This document shows, in pieces, positions 1 to 7,845 of a stretch of DNA of 19,061 bases. The position numbers and the translations under genes are program-made. Origin of the DNA: DATKKG01 sp964475215 (GTDB taxonomy: Archaea; Thermoproteota; Nitrososphaeria; Conexivisphaerales; DTJL01); the NCBI GenBank assembly GCA_964475215.1, contig CAYYVT010000034.1, positions 1 to 19,061 of the forward strand, in the 5' to 3' direction. The notes beneath the pieces were generated by a model. The model had not been told where the DNA came from and did not search any database. It was given only the letters and a program-made list of their open reading frames with translations. Every line of letters begins with the position of its first letter. The first letter of the stretch is position 1.

Positions 1-307
1 ACAGGCGTAGTAGTTGCTCCCGTCGTGTTCTTGGTTGTCTCGCTCGTACCCGAGATGCCTGTGTCCTATGTACCTGTCATCTGTCTTGTCATGTCCCCCA
101 ATCCCCAACGCACTCACAGTGGAATCGGTTCGATCACATTATACTGGTTCCGATTCGGAGCAGTTAGGGTACCTCAGAACTACTACATACGTTGGTAAGC
201 CGCAAACAGAAACTTCGCAAGCCTTGCATCAACCGTTTGCGGGCACAGAACCGCCCCAAGAAATCCATAAGTAATTCGTACGCTCTTAGCTGGTAGGGTA
301 GCCTTCT
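1..307. other. Left-edge non-coding stretch
   Basis: I see no convincing gene here. A plus-strand frame covers 14-274, but its product is rich in Ser, Pro and Thr without domain features and looks like chance. On the minus strand, positions 1-65 read as a Thr/Ser-rich frame like the stalks of the surface proteins in this window, but a TAG stop lies at 66-68 and no usable start follows it. The last 25-45 bases have weak A/T-rich blocks (about 265-290) that could be the promoter of the gene starting at 308. Confidence 0.4.
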
Positions 308-1606
308 GTGTTCCATTCGCACCGCGCTTTGACTGCTCTGTTGATTTTCATCCTTGCACTCAACGCGTTCTATTTGCTGATGTTCATGCCATCCCCGGGG
401 CAGACGCAGTCCACTACCACCACATCTGCCCAGCTTAACTTGCTAAATACTGATAATTTCACCAATGATACGGCTCTCAATGAGACACTGTGGGAGGTCA
501 ATGGACCGACCGGAATGACCTTTGGGCAGGACGATGTCGGGTCCAGCTGCGTGAAGATGAACTTGAATCCCACCTTTTCTTCGGACGGAATGGAGATTGC
601 CGGGATCAATGGGGCTTGCGAATACTTCGCCGTCCAGAGCACATTTACCATCGATCCACCCTTTAATGTGACTGCCGTGGTTGAAGGAACGGTCGCGAAC
701 GGGCACACGTTCATCTTCGGCGTATCTACAGAAGGGTCCATTTCGGGCGTTTCGGTAACGGGCAACCTGAATCCGAACGATTGCAGCGCCCAGGAAGATT
801 GTGATAACCCCTCGACCTGCGGTATCCCAGCCAACTCCACCATACATGCAAATGACTGCTTCTATGGCATATACCCCAAGCTTGGCGCCGGCGGCAGCGG
901 AGGATCTTGGAAGAGGGCGGCGACGCTCTCTCTGTCGCCTAGCTTGGATGTCTTCTACACGATACAAATCTCCGTCAGCGCTTCAGGAACTGCGCAGTAC
1001 AGTGTAAGTGCGGGCGGAGATGTCCTTGGCGCCAGCTCCGCCATAGTCGGAACAGGGTCCTTCTACATAATGTTGGCCCAATCAGAGGGAACGCCCGACT
1101 CCGGGGTAGGGCAGAACGTGGCGTATTGGGAATCTGTCTCCGAGACCCTGCCGAACCAGGGGGGATCAACGAGCACTACGACTGCCTCATCGACGACCTC
1201 TGCCACTGAATCTGCCTCCACGACTGCCTCCGTCACGACGACATATTCCTCTCCGTCTACCTCTTCGACCGCATCTGCCTCCTCCACGACCTCGGTCACT
1301 TCGTCTGCCTCCCCGACTACCTCTGCCACCACATCCGCCTCCTCCACGACCGCTTCGAAAACATCATCAACTACCCCTACATCATCGACTTCCGCGACAA
1401 GGACATCGTCGACTACCTCTGCAAAGGCCTCGTCGACGTCTGCCTCCTCAACGACGGCGACTTCTTCAGGTCCCGGCTCTACGAGCCCCGTCGTTACTAG
1501 CTCGTCGGGCGGCGGCTCCGCGATTCCTCCGATTTACATAGCTGGAGCGGCGGTCGTCGTTGTTGCAGCAGGAGCTACGTTTCTTCTCCTGAGACGAAGG
1601 AAGTAG
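308..1606 (+). CDS. Stalked surface protein with lectin-like ectodomain
   Basis: Predicted secreted, membrane-anchored surface protein of 432 residues; exact role unknown. It has a hydrophobic N-terminal signal (about residues 8-28), then a beta-rich ectodomain (about 45-285) with several cysteines and many N-x-S/T sequons. The order of strands recalls a concanavalin-A/LamG-type sandwich, a weak family guess. Residues about 286-395 are a Ser/Thr/Ala stalk, suited to O-glycosylation. A C-terminal membrane segment follows (about 407-428), then Arg-Arg-Arg-Lys. It has no VPEFP motif, so it is probably an ordinary tail-anchored protein and not an archaeosortase substrate. The start is GTG at 308 with no clear ribosome-binding site, fitting a leaderless transcript. 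It converges on the archaeosortase operon. Confidence 0.8.
   Translation: MFHSHRALTALLIFILALNAFYLLMFMPSPGQTQSTTTTSAQLNLLNTDNFTNDTALNETLWEVNGPTGMTFGQDDVGSSCVKMNLNPTFSSDGMEIAGINGACEYFAVQSTFTIDPPFNVTAVVEGTVANGHTFIFGVSTEGSISGVSVTGNLNPNDCSAQEDCDNPSTCGIPANSTIHANDCFYGIYPKLGAGGSGGSWKRAATLSLSPSLDVFYTIQISVSASGTAQYSVSAGGDVLGASSAIVGTGSFYIMLAQSEGTPDSGVGQNVAYWESVSETLPNQGGSTSTTTASSTTSATESASTTASVTTTYSSPSTSSTASASSTTSVTSSASPTTSATTSASSTTASKTSSTTPTSSTSATRTSSTTSAKASSTSASSTTATSSGPGSTSPVVTSSSGGGSAIPPIYIAGAAVVVVAAGATFLLLRRRK
1165..1485 (+). repeat. Low-complexity Ser/Thr stalk-coding repeat
   Basis: Irregular short repeats built from Ser, Thr and Ala codons (variants of tcgacgacctctgcc) encode the stalk of the preceding surface protein. 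The repeats are diverged in the wobble position, so the array is not a recent pure expansion. Confidence 0.6.
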
Positions 1607-1651
1607 AGTCTCTCTTTCCGTCATTTGCGCGATGATCGGAGCTGAGACTCT
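1605..1651 (+). terminator. Possible terminator stem after the surface protein
   Basis: A perfect 8-base inverted repeat (AGAGTCTC at 1605-1612, GAGACTCT at 1644-1651) overlaps the stop codon and is followed by a modestly T-rich run. The 31-base loop is long and archaeal termination relies mainly on T tracts, so this is only a candidate. Confidence 0.2.
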
Positions 1652-1785
1652 TCTGTGCCTTTATGCAGGGCGTGAAGATGGAAATCCCGATAGTCTATTG
1701 CCATATGAACGAGTGGGAGAGGTGCATCTTCTTTGGCCCAGATTAGACTGCAAGCCTGTTTGAGGCGTCGAAGATGTTGACGTCC

Positions 1786-2727
1786 CTAGGGGAGAGGAGC
1801 TGCAAAGGTCTTCTGCGACGGATAGCCGCTCACAGACCGGGAATAGAGGAGCAGGACTCCGACGTAGAAGGTGAGGAAGAGGGCATAGCCAAGCCAGTCA
1901 TGGATCCCCCAGAAGGCTGCCTCTCCCCCCTCGAAGCCGTACAATATCATTATCGCTATCCTCAGCGAGTCGAGGAAGGGGATGAGGGCCACCCCGACTA
2001 TCGCGAACTTGGCGATGGTCGCGAAGCTAGACCTCATGTCGAGGTACATCAGGCCGAGCAGACCGAGGTAGATGCTGATCGAATAGACCGCCGAGCAGGC
2101 CGGCGTCACGACGGAGGTCACGGGCTCGCCCACCGCAGGGACGAACGTGAAGGTGGCTCCCTGCCAGACGACTGGCAGGCCCAGCGCCCTCGTCATCGCT
2201 GCCGCAACGTAGCTGGAGAAGACGGCAAGGGGCGCACCCAGGGTGTTCACGAGGATGAGAGGAGAGACCAGCCCTACGGCGAAGAGGGACGCGTAGGGAA
2301 GCACTATCCTCCACATGCCAGGACTGGTCAGGAGGACACTGCCGTAGGCCACCAGGACAAGGGAGGAGGCGGCCACCTCCATGGCGAGGTACTGCTGCTG
2401 ACCGCCTCCGAGGCGTAGGAATTCAATCCAGACGACTTCGGGGAGGACGATCAACGCCGCCCCGACCAGACGGATTGACGGCATCGTGAGCAGACCTTTC
2501 TCTGCTCTGAGCACCCTGTGGAAGTCCTTCCACCGGAGGGCCGTGAGAAGGAGCAGGAGAAAGAGGAAGGGGTAGGCCGGGAACACGGTTCCGAGCGTGG
2601 AGGTGAGCAGCTGGTCCAGCCCAGAGGCCAGGAGGCTCAGCTGACCCCAGTAGACGGTGAGGATTGAAAGAAAGGCGAGGGCCAGCCAGGCCGCCAGCCT
2701 TGCATGGCCACGGTCGAGCCTGAGCAT
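1786..2727 (-). CDS. Archaeosortase (exosortase family) transpeptidase
   Basis: Multi-pass membrane cysteine protease/transpeptidase of the exosortase/archaeosortase family. These enzymes cleave C-terminal PEF/PGF-type sorting signals outside the membrane and transfer the protein to another anchor. The 313 residues are mostly membrane helices. The three expected catalytic residues are present in order near the C-terminus: Cys211 in TPACSAVYS, Arg256 in FLDSLRIAIM and His276 in FWGIHDWLG. The ATG start at 2727 has a GAGGT ribosome-binding site about 6 bases upstream. The gene begins 32 bases after the stop of the VPEFP-tailed gene, so enzyme and substrate are probably co-transcribed. By its neighbour's tail it should belong with the archaeosortases serving PEF-type signals; I could not assign a subtype. 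Confidence 0.9.
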   Translation of the reverse strand: MLRLDRGHARLAAWLALAFLSILTVYWGQLSLLASGLDQLLTSTLGTVFPAYPFLFLLLLLTALRWKDFHRVLRAEKGLLTMPSIRLVGAALIVLPEVVWIEFLRLGGGQQQYLAMEVAASSLVLVAYGSVLLTSPGMWRIVLPYASLFAVGLVSPLILVNTLGAPLAVFSSYVAAAMTRALGLPVVWQGATFTFVPAVGEPVTSVVTPACSAVYSISIYLGLLGLMYLDMRSSFATIAKFAIVGVALIPFLDSLRIAIMILYGFEGGEAAFWGIHDWLGYALFLTFYVGVLLLYSRSVSGYPSQKTFAAPLP

Positions 2728-2759
2728 ATCGTGACCTCGAGAGGGCGAGAGGGGTGCCT

Positions 2760-4076
2760 CTATGCTGTTCCCCTTGCCCCCTTGCGGCCACCTTGAGCGG
2801 TCTTCGTCCGGACAAGAAGATAGGAGGCTCCGAGAAGGGCTGTGAAGGCGACCGCGGCGAGGAGCTGGTAGGGGAACTCGGGGACGCCGCCGCTCTTGCT
2901 TGAGGAGGTGGTAGTCATTACTGGGGTCGTGCTAGAGGTCGGCATTGAAGTTGTAGTGGTTGAAGTCGTTGGACTGGTAGTGGCGGTAGATGTAGTGGCA
3001 GTGGACGTAGTGGTTGTAGTCGAAGTGGTTGTAGACGTCGAAGTCCCAGTCGATGCGTCCGATATCACCACCATGCTGCCTGGCAGGGAGTACTTCCCTC
3101 CATTGTTAACCGCATAAATCGTGCCTGTCCCCGGATCGTAAGCTACTCCCCCAAGGCCCCCAGTGCTTGCAGTGGCAGAACCGTTATCATTCACCGTTGC
3201 CACCAGTGCGTTCGTGCTGTCAGAAAGGACCAAGACCTCGGGACCCTCGTTTATGTATATTTCTCCTTTGCCGGAATCATACGCCATGTAACTTTCGATT
3301 ACGAGATTGGAAATCGGGATGGTTGTGACGATCTTGTTGCTTGTGTCCGATATTACATAGATCGTGCTGGCTCCTAACGCAAAGATTTCTCCCTTGCCAG
3401 GATCATAGACCAGGGACCCTAGGACAAAACTGGTAACGGGTATCGTTGCAACGATCGAATTCGTCTTGTCGGATATGACCGCTATATCACTGGCCCCACT
3501 TGTTTCGTTTGTTTCTGAAGCAAATATTTCACCCTTAGCTGAATCGTAGACCAGCCCATAGACGTAAAGGGCTGTGACGTTGGCTACAACGGCCTTGGAG
3601 CTGTCGGACACAACTTGAACCCCGCTCGGCGCGAAAGTCAGAAACAACTCTCCCTGACCGGAATCGTAAGCTATTGCCAAGGAGCCGCCCGAGTAAGATA
3701 GGCTAGTTACGTTTGCGACATCCTGGTCATTTGCATCCGATATGGCGTAAGCCCCCGATAGGGTTGTCATCCATATCTCGCCTTTTCCGGAATCATAGGC
3801 TAAGTTGTAGGGAGCACCTGCGTACTGGGTGAGTGCCGTTACGTCGGCCACCTGCTGGTTAGTACTGTCGGAGAAAACCTGGAGATCCCCGCTGACGCTA
3901 TTGGCGACAAACACCTCACGCATGCTGGGATCGTAGGCCACTCCTACGGGTCCGTTGTGCAACGTAATTGTGGCTATTACTGGTGCTGCGTGAACTGATG
4001 CGGCTGTAGAAAACGCGAATGCAATCACCGATATCAAACCTAAAAGCTTCCAAGCTCTATGTTTCAACATGATCAC
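2760..4076 (-). CDS. YVTN-type beta-propeller surface protein with VPEFP sorting tail
   Basis: Secreted beta-propeller protein of 438 residues and the likely dedicated substrate of the archaeosortase downstream. After a signal peptide (about residues 8-30, ending near Val-His-Ala) come about seven propeller units with the recurring core YDSGKGEI followed by VISD. A Thr/Ser stalk covers about 343-392. The C-terminus is a tripartite sorting signal: VPEFP at 398-402, a 20-residue hydrophobic segment, then a basic tail (Arg-Thr-Lys to Arg-Lys). The longest start is GTG at 4076, but ATG at 4070 follows AAGGTGATC, a good match to an archaeal ribosome-binding site, and is equally likely. The propeller is related to the protein at 14731-16107. 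The ligand or partner is unknown. Confidence 0.9.
   Translation of the reverse strand: MIMLKHRAWKLLGLISVIAFAFSTAASVHAAPVIATITLHNGPVGVAYDPSMREVFVANSVSGDLQVFSDSTNQQVADVTALTQYAGAPYNLAYDSGKGEIWMTTLSGAYAISDANDQDVANVTSLSYSGGSLAIAYDSGQGELFLTFAPSGVQVVSDSSKAVVANVTALYVYGLVYDSAKGEIFASETNETSGASDIAVISDKTNSIVATIPVTSFVLGSLVYDPGKGEIFALGASTIYVISDTSNKIVTTIPISNLVIESYMAYDSGKGEIYINEGPEVLVLSDSTNALVATVNDNGSATASTGGLGGVAYDPGTGTIYAVNNGGKYSLPGSMVVISDASTGTSTSTTTSTTTTTSTATTSTATTSPTTSTTTTSMPTSSTTPVMTTTSSSKSGGVPEFPYQLLAAVAFTALLGASYLLVRTKTAQGGRKGARGTA
2895..3062 (-). repeat. Low-complexity Thr/Ser stalk-coding repeat
   Basis: Short repeats of Thr and Ser codons (on the plus strand gtagtggttgtag and variants) encode the stalk between propeller and sorting tail of the VPEFP protein. 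Confidence 0.6.
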
Positions 4077-4110
4077 CTTGTTTCATAATAGAAATTAGTT
4101 CGTACCGCCG

Positions 4111-4118
4111 AATTTAAG
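4111..4118 (-). promoter_or_regulatory. TATA-like box for the propeller-archaeosortase operon
   Basis: Read on the minus strand this is CTTAAATT, about 45 bases before the start. An archaeal transcript would begin about 25 bases downstream, leaving a short leader that contains the AAGGTGATC ribosome-binding site. Confidence 0.35.
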
Positions 4119-4227
4119 ATTTGCGCATTCAGGATAGCATGCTTCCAAGGCATTTCAATTTCTTGTGCTAAACGGGATTCGCCTTTGGCAAGCCCACCCA
4201 CAGGAGCGAGTTAACCGGTCAGCCTCA

Positions 4228-4246
4228 GCGACCAAGATATGGTCGC
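4228..4246. other. Perfect 7-base hairpin/palindrome in intergenic DNA
   Basis: GCGACCA and TGGTCGC flank a 5-base loop. It lies between the propeller promoter and the Fic relic. No gene explains it. It could be an operator or a remnant end of the DNA that brought in the Fic relic. Confidence 0.35.
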
Positions 4247-4290
4247 CCGGGGTGGGTTATCGCAACAGATCAGCTGGCAAATGAGTTCGC

Positions 4291-4550
4291 CCTGATGGGC
4301 CATCAAGGAAGGACGAAACTGGAAGTTAAGCCGGACCGAACCGCGAAACTACGTCAGCACCCATAGCCGGGACGCAAAGGGTGCGCGGAATCGACGGCAT
4401 CACAGAGTGACCGCCAGTTCCGGTGCGAAAGTATCGAAGTCCAAAGTTCGATTAGATGGTGTCTAGCCTTCGTAGCACAGGACCGATCCACCGAAATCCT
4501 AAGGTATTCAGACACTTCCCTTGCCATAAAAAAGTGAAGTTGTTTTCGGG
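4291..4550 (+). pseudogene. Relic of a Fic gene 3' end and its downstream flank
   Basis: This stretch aligns with the end of the intact Fic gene at 10455-11414 and its 3' flank. From 4299, in frame with the parent, it encodes AIKEGRNWKLSRTE and onward, against AVKEGRNWKVSRAE of the intact protein, up to the residue before the parental stop. The offset is a constant 6997 bases from 4299 to 4417, with no indel. The parental TAG at 11412-11414 is CAG here (4415-4417). Just upstream, near 4298, one base is missing relative to the parent and an in-frame TGA occurs (4293-4295), so nothing functional is encoded. Similarity continues past the stop with small indels to about 4550. The rest of the Fic gene is absent. 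Confidence 0.8.
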
Positions 4551-4677
4551 TTAGCTGTAAGACTCCCATCCTTTAAAGCGGCGACTTCCTGATGCCATTT
4601 GGTGCTTCCCCAATACGAGTCTAGGTCCTGGAAGGTCAACCATTTTCGGTGTCGTGGATGATAGTGATTCCCGCGGA

Positions 4678-5736
4678 ATGATGTTCCCAGAAGAGGACAG
4701 GACAAAACGGCTCTCCCATCAATTCAAGAACTTCGCCGAATTCGAATGCCATGGCTCCTCGCCTCTCTATGAGTCCCTTTCGCTCGGGATAAGCGAAGAC
4801 CAGCAGCTCCTGAAACTGGCGGCCGAGTCAACACACCTCCCCGTCCCCAACCTGCTGTTAGCCGCCGTCCACTACCTCCTCCTGAAGGACCCTCGCCATG
4901 GGCTGTCTAGGTTCTACCCTGACATCGCCGGACTAGGAGTCGTTTCAGAGGGCGCCCTAACCTATTTCCGCTCCTTCTGCGACGAGAGATCAGACGAACT
5001 CTCGTCCATTCTGAAGACGCGACTGGTCCAGACAAACGAAGTGGGACGTTCGGCGCTGCTGTTGCCAGCGTTCGAATTGGTATCTGCCATCTCTGGCCGC
5101 CCGCTCAACTTCATCGACATCGGCGCGGCCGCGGGCCTGAATCTGCTGTGGAGCAGGTACTTCTTCGACTACGGCAGTGTGACCTATGGAAGAAGGGAAT
5201 CACAGGTTCAAATCCGCTGCGAGCTCCGCGGAAAGATGAAGCCACCCCTGTCCGGCCGGTTCCCGGAGGTTGCCTCCGCCGTAGGCATCGACCTCCACCC
5301 CTTGGATGTCCGCAGGCAAGACGACGCCCTTTGGCTGGAGGCCCTGGTCTGGCCGGAGCACACACAAAGAAGACAGCTGCTGAGGGCCGCCATCGAGGAG
5401 GCTAAGAGGCAAAGCCCCTCCCTGATCGAAGGAGACGCCCTGGAAGTCCTTCCAAGAGTCCTGAGCTCATTGGGCGACGCCCCTGCTTGCGTCTATGCCT
5501 CGTTCACGCTGAATCAGTTCAGCCCAGATTCGCGAGAGGAGCTGCAGAGATTACTTGAGGCGAAATCGGTGGAAAGGGAGCTCTTCTTCATCACGGCTGG
5601 ACGGATAGAGCGAGGCGAGCATGCCGAGATTAGCATGATATCCTACAGTGGCGGCGTCAGAGACGAGAGACTCCTAGGTCACTGTGACCCTCATGGCGGT
5701 TGGCTCGAGTGGGACCTCGCCCAAGTCCGCATCTGA
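4678..5736 (+). CDS. DUF2332 family protein, methyltransferase-like
   Basis: Matches the DUF2332 family (Pfam PF10094), about 350 residues and of no established function. Seen here: the N-terminal block with CHGSSPLYESL, typical of the family, and a glycine-rich FIDIGAAAGLNLLWSRY segment resembling the nucleotide-binding loop of Rossmann-type, SAM-dependent methyltransferases. Later segments such as GDALEVLP and YASFTLNQFSP fit the acidic and post-strand positions of that fold. Methyltransferase activity is inference. Two adjacent ATGs (4678 and 4681) fit the family start; a GTG at 4654 would add eight residues. It is a single-gene unit, with the Fic relic before it and another copy of part of the Fic-flank repeat after it. 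Confidence 0.8.
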   Translation: MMFPEEDRTKRLSHQFKNFAEFECHGSSPLYESLSLGISEDQQLLKLAAESTHLPVPNLLLAAVHYLLLKDPRHGLSRFYPDIAGLGVVSEGALTYFRSFCDERSDELSSILKTRLVQTNEVGRSALLLPAFELVSAISGRPLNFIDIGAAAGLNLLWSRYFFDYGSVTYGRRESQVQIRCELRGKMKPPLSGRFPEVASAVGIDLHPLDVRRQDDALWLEALVWPEHTQRRQLLRAAIEEAKRQSPSLIEGDALEVLPRVLSSLGDAPACVYASFTLNQFSPDSREELQRLLEAKSVERELFFITAGRIERGEHAEISMISYSGGVRDERLLGHCDPHGGWLEWDLAQVRI

Positions 5737-5769
5737 CCAAGAGCCTGCATGACGACGAACTGCTTTGAT

Positions 5770-5810
5770 TAGACACCTCCCATGCAGTAGGAAAGTAGTT
5801 TTGTTTTGTT
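5770..5810 (+). repeat. Copy of the Fic-flank repeat after the DUF2332 gene
   Basis: Resembles 4509-4549 and 11517-11557 over 41 bases without gaps. Shared features are AGACA near the start, TAGGAA in the middle (shared with 11517-11557) and a T-rich TTTTGTTTT end. Similarity is moderate (about two thirds by eye), so common origin is likely but not certain. Confidence 0.4.
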
Positions 5811-5852
5811 TCCAGTCTACTGAAGGTTTGGCGGTCATTGGCATCCCAAGCC

Positions 5853-5898
5853 CATTCAGGACTTCGAAAATGGTTTTATGCACTTATAGGCCTGAATG
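5853..5898. promoter_or_regulatory. Inverted repeat around the cyclase promoter
   Basis: CATTCAGG (5853-5860) and CCTGAATG (5891-5898) are perfect 8-base inverted arms, 38 bases centre to centre. Between them is a TATA-like TTTTATG (5874-5880), about 20 bases before the ATG at 5896, which the right arm overlaps. This could be a two-site operator or chance. Confidence 0.35.
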
Positions 5899-7845
5899 CA
5901 CAGGGGGCACGGATTGCTCAACGGTGAGCGGAGGCTTGCTGCCGTAATGTTCACGGACATCGTAGGATTTACCTCTCTTTCTCAGAAGGACGAGGCCCTT
6001 GCAATGCGGCTGCTGGAGGAGCACAGGAGCCTCATTCGACCCATCTTCCCGAAGCACAACGGCAGAGAGGTGAAGACGATTGGAGATGCCTTCCTGGTCG
6101 AGTTTGTCAGCGCCCTCGAAGGAGCCAGGTGCGCCTTCGACATCCAGCAGTCGGTGCATGAGATGAACGCTGGTCGCCTGCCGGAGAAGCAGGTTCAACT
6201 GCGAATAGGCGTGCACGTCGGCGACGTCATCCACAGCCAGAATGATGTATACGGGGACGCTGTGAACGTCGCTTCAAGGATAGTGGCGCTCGCCTCGCCG
6301 GGCGGGATCTGCGTTTCTCAACAGGCCTACGACCACATCAGGAACAAGTTCGAATTCCCACTCATCAGTATCGGCAAGAGGGAACTGAAGAACGTCGAAG
6401 GGCCGATCGAGGTCTTCAGGGTCGTCCTTCCGTGGGAGCAGCCCTCGACCATCGAAACTCCCCCCTCCCCCACAAACAGGGTGGCAATCCTGCCGTTCGC
6501 CAGTTTCAGCCCCGACCCCAGCGACAGCTTCTTCGCGGACGGAATGACGGAAGAAGTGATTTCAACCGTTTCAGGGATCAGCGGTCTAAGCGTCATCTCT
6601 AGGACATCGGTCATGGGTTACAAGGGCACGACCAAGAAAGTGAAGGAGATTGGGAGCGAGCTCGAAGTCGGCTCCATCTTGGAAGGAAGTTTCAGAAAGG
6701 CGGGCAACAGGATTCGGGTTACGGCGCAGCTCATCGACGTGGCCAGCGACAGGCACCTGTGGGTCCAGACCTACGACAGGAACCTGGACGACATCTTTGA
6801 TGTGCAAAGCGACGTGGCAAAACAAGTGGCCGAAGCGCTGCGCGTGCGAATACTCTCACATGAAGCAGAACGTATGGAGAGGAAACCCACGGCTAGCACG
6901 GCCGCCCACACGCTGTACCTGAGAGGCAGATACCTCTGGAACAAGAGGGGATTGGACGACCTGAAGAAGGCTGCAGTGTGCTTCGAGGAGGCGACTCAGG
7001 AAGATCCGGACTTCGCCCTGGGATATGTCGGGCAGGCGGACTGCGCGGTGCTGCTTCGCAGCAATTGGAACATCGACGCCGAGGAGAACCTCGCGAAGGC
7101 CAGGGCGATGGTAGAGAGGGCCCTGAGCCTCGATTCCGAACTTGCTGAAGCGCATACGACGAAAGGGTTCGTGCTTAGGGAGGAGTACAATCTGCATGGC
7201 GCGGAGGAGGAGTACAGAAAGGCCATCGAACTCAAGCCGAGCTACGCCACCGCTCACCAGTGGTACTTCTGGGTCCTGCGCTCCGAGCTAAGGTGGGACG
7301 AAGCGTTGAGAGAGATAGAGAAGGCCGTGGAGCTGGACCCTCTGTCTCCGATAATCAACCAAAATCACGGGGACTACTACTTCTCCAGACGAGAATTCGC
7401 CAAAGCGCTCGAGCCGTACAAGAGGGCCCTGGAGCTGGGATCGGCGGACGTGCATGGGTCGATGGCTGCCGCCTACGGCAGAATGAAGATGTTCGAAGAG
7501 ATGAAACGCGAGGCGGACGCCTACGCCCAGTACATGGAGGGTGTGCTTCCAGGCGTAAGGGCGTTCCTTAATGCGTACTTTGCGTACTTCGAGGACGACA
7601 AGGAGACCGTCAGAAGAATGCTGCCCGAACTTGAGGTGCAGGTTCAGGAGTTTCACATGAGCTCCACGGGAATCGCGGACCTTCATTTCTACCTTGGCGA
7701 TGTCGACAAGGGGTTCGAATGGCTGGAACTCTCATACTCTAAGGGGGAAAGCTCCCTGTTGGACATCCAGTGGGATCGGGAGCTGGATGGGGTTCGCAGC
7801 GAACCGCGATATCTCGACCTCCTGAAGAGGCTTGGGCTATCCTAG
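5896..7845 (+). CDS. Class III nucleotide cyclase with TolB-like and TPR regions
   Basis: A 649-residue soluble protein. Residues about 11-177 are a class III adenylate/guanylate cyclase domain: metal-binding Asp21 in FTDIVGFTS and Asp64 in IGDAFLVEF, purine-selecting Lys60 and Asp117 (a pair typical of adenylate cyclases), and Asn124 and Arg128 in VNVASRI. All catalytic residues are present, so cAMP synthesis is expected. Residues about 194-320 (RVAILPFASF to FDVQSDVAKQVAEAL) resemble the TolB/FlgO-like N-terminal domain found in many such proteins. Residues about 335-640 are TPR-like helical repeats, probably for protein contacts. No membrane segment is seen. This architecture is common in soil proteobacteria, so transfer from bacteria is possible. 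No cAMP receptor is visible nearby. The ATG at 5896 suits a leaderless transcript. Confidence 0.9.
   Translation: MHRGHGLLNGERRLAAVMFTDIVGFTSLSQKDEALAMRLLEEHRSLIRPIFPKHNGREVKTIGDAFLVEFVSALEGARCAFDIQQSVHEMNAGRLPEKQVQLRIGVHVGDVIHSQNDVYGDAVNVASRIVALASPGGICVSQQAYDHIRNKFEFPLISIGKRELKNVEGPIEVFRVVLPWEQPSTIETPPSPTNRVAILPFASFSPDPSDSFFADGMTEEVISTVSGISGLSVISRTSVMGYKGTTKKVKEIGSELEVGSILEGSFRKAGNRIRVTAQLIDVASDRHLWVQTYDRNLDDIFDVQSDVAKQVAEALRVRILSHEAERMERKPTASTAAHTLYLRGRYLWNKRGLDDLKKAAVCFEEATQEDPDFALGYVGQADCAVLLRSNWNIDAEENLAKARAMVERALSLDSELAEAHTTKGFVLREEYNLHGAEEEYRKAIELKPSYATAHQWYFWVLRSELRWDEALREIEKAVELDPLSPIINQNHGDYYFSRREFAKALEPYKRALELGSADVHGSMAAAYGRMKMFEEMKREADAYAQYMEGVLPGVRAFLNAYFAYFEDDKETVRRMLPELEVQVQEFHMSSTGIADLHFYLGDVDKGFEWLELSYSKGESSLLDIQWDRELDGVRSEPRYLDLLKRLGLS

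Larger units (their letters stand above)
4077..4653. other. Intergenic region without an intact gene
   Basis: Holds the promoter of the minus-strand operon, the 4228-4246 hairpin, the Fic relic and, at 4570-4581, an A/T-rich block (CTTTAAA) that may be the promoter of the DUF2332 gene. Other open frames here are short and without domain features. Confidence 0.5.

Noticed and set aside
14..274. 86-residue plus-strand frame at the left edge
   Set aside because: No domain, signal or membrane features, and no promoter or ribosome-binding site.
370..967. Two minus-strand frames of 157 and 174 residues inside the 308-1606 gene
   Set aside because: They overlap each other and the sense gene, have no family features and no start signals.
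1165..1485. CRISPR-like array, because of spaced short repeats
   Set aside because: The repeats are irregular, in frame, and encode a Ser/Thr stalk; there are no uniform repeat-spacer units.
1774..2418. 214-residue plus-strand frame opposite the archaeosortase
   Set aside because: It is antisense to a gene with all catalytic residues; its product is mostly charged low-complexity residues without domains, a product of codon bias on the other strand.
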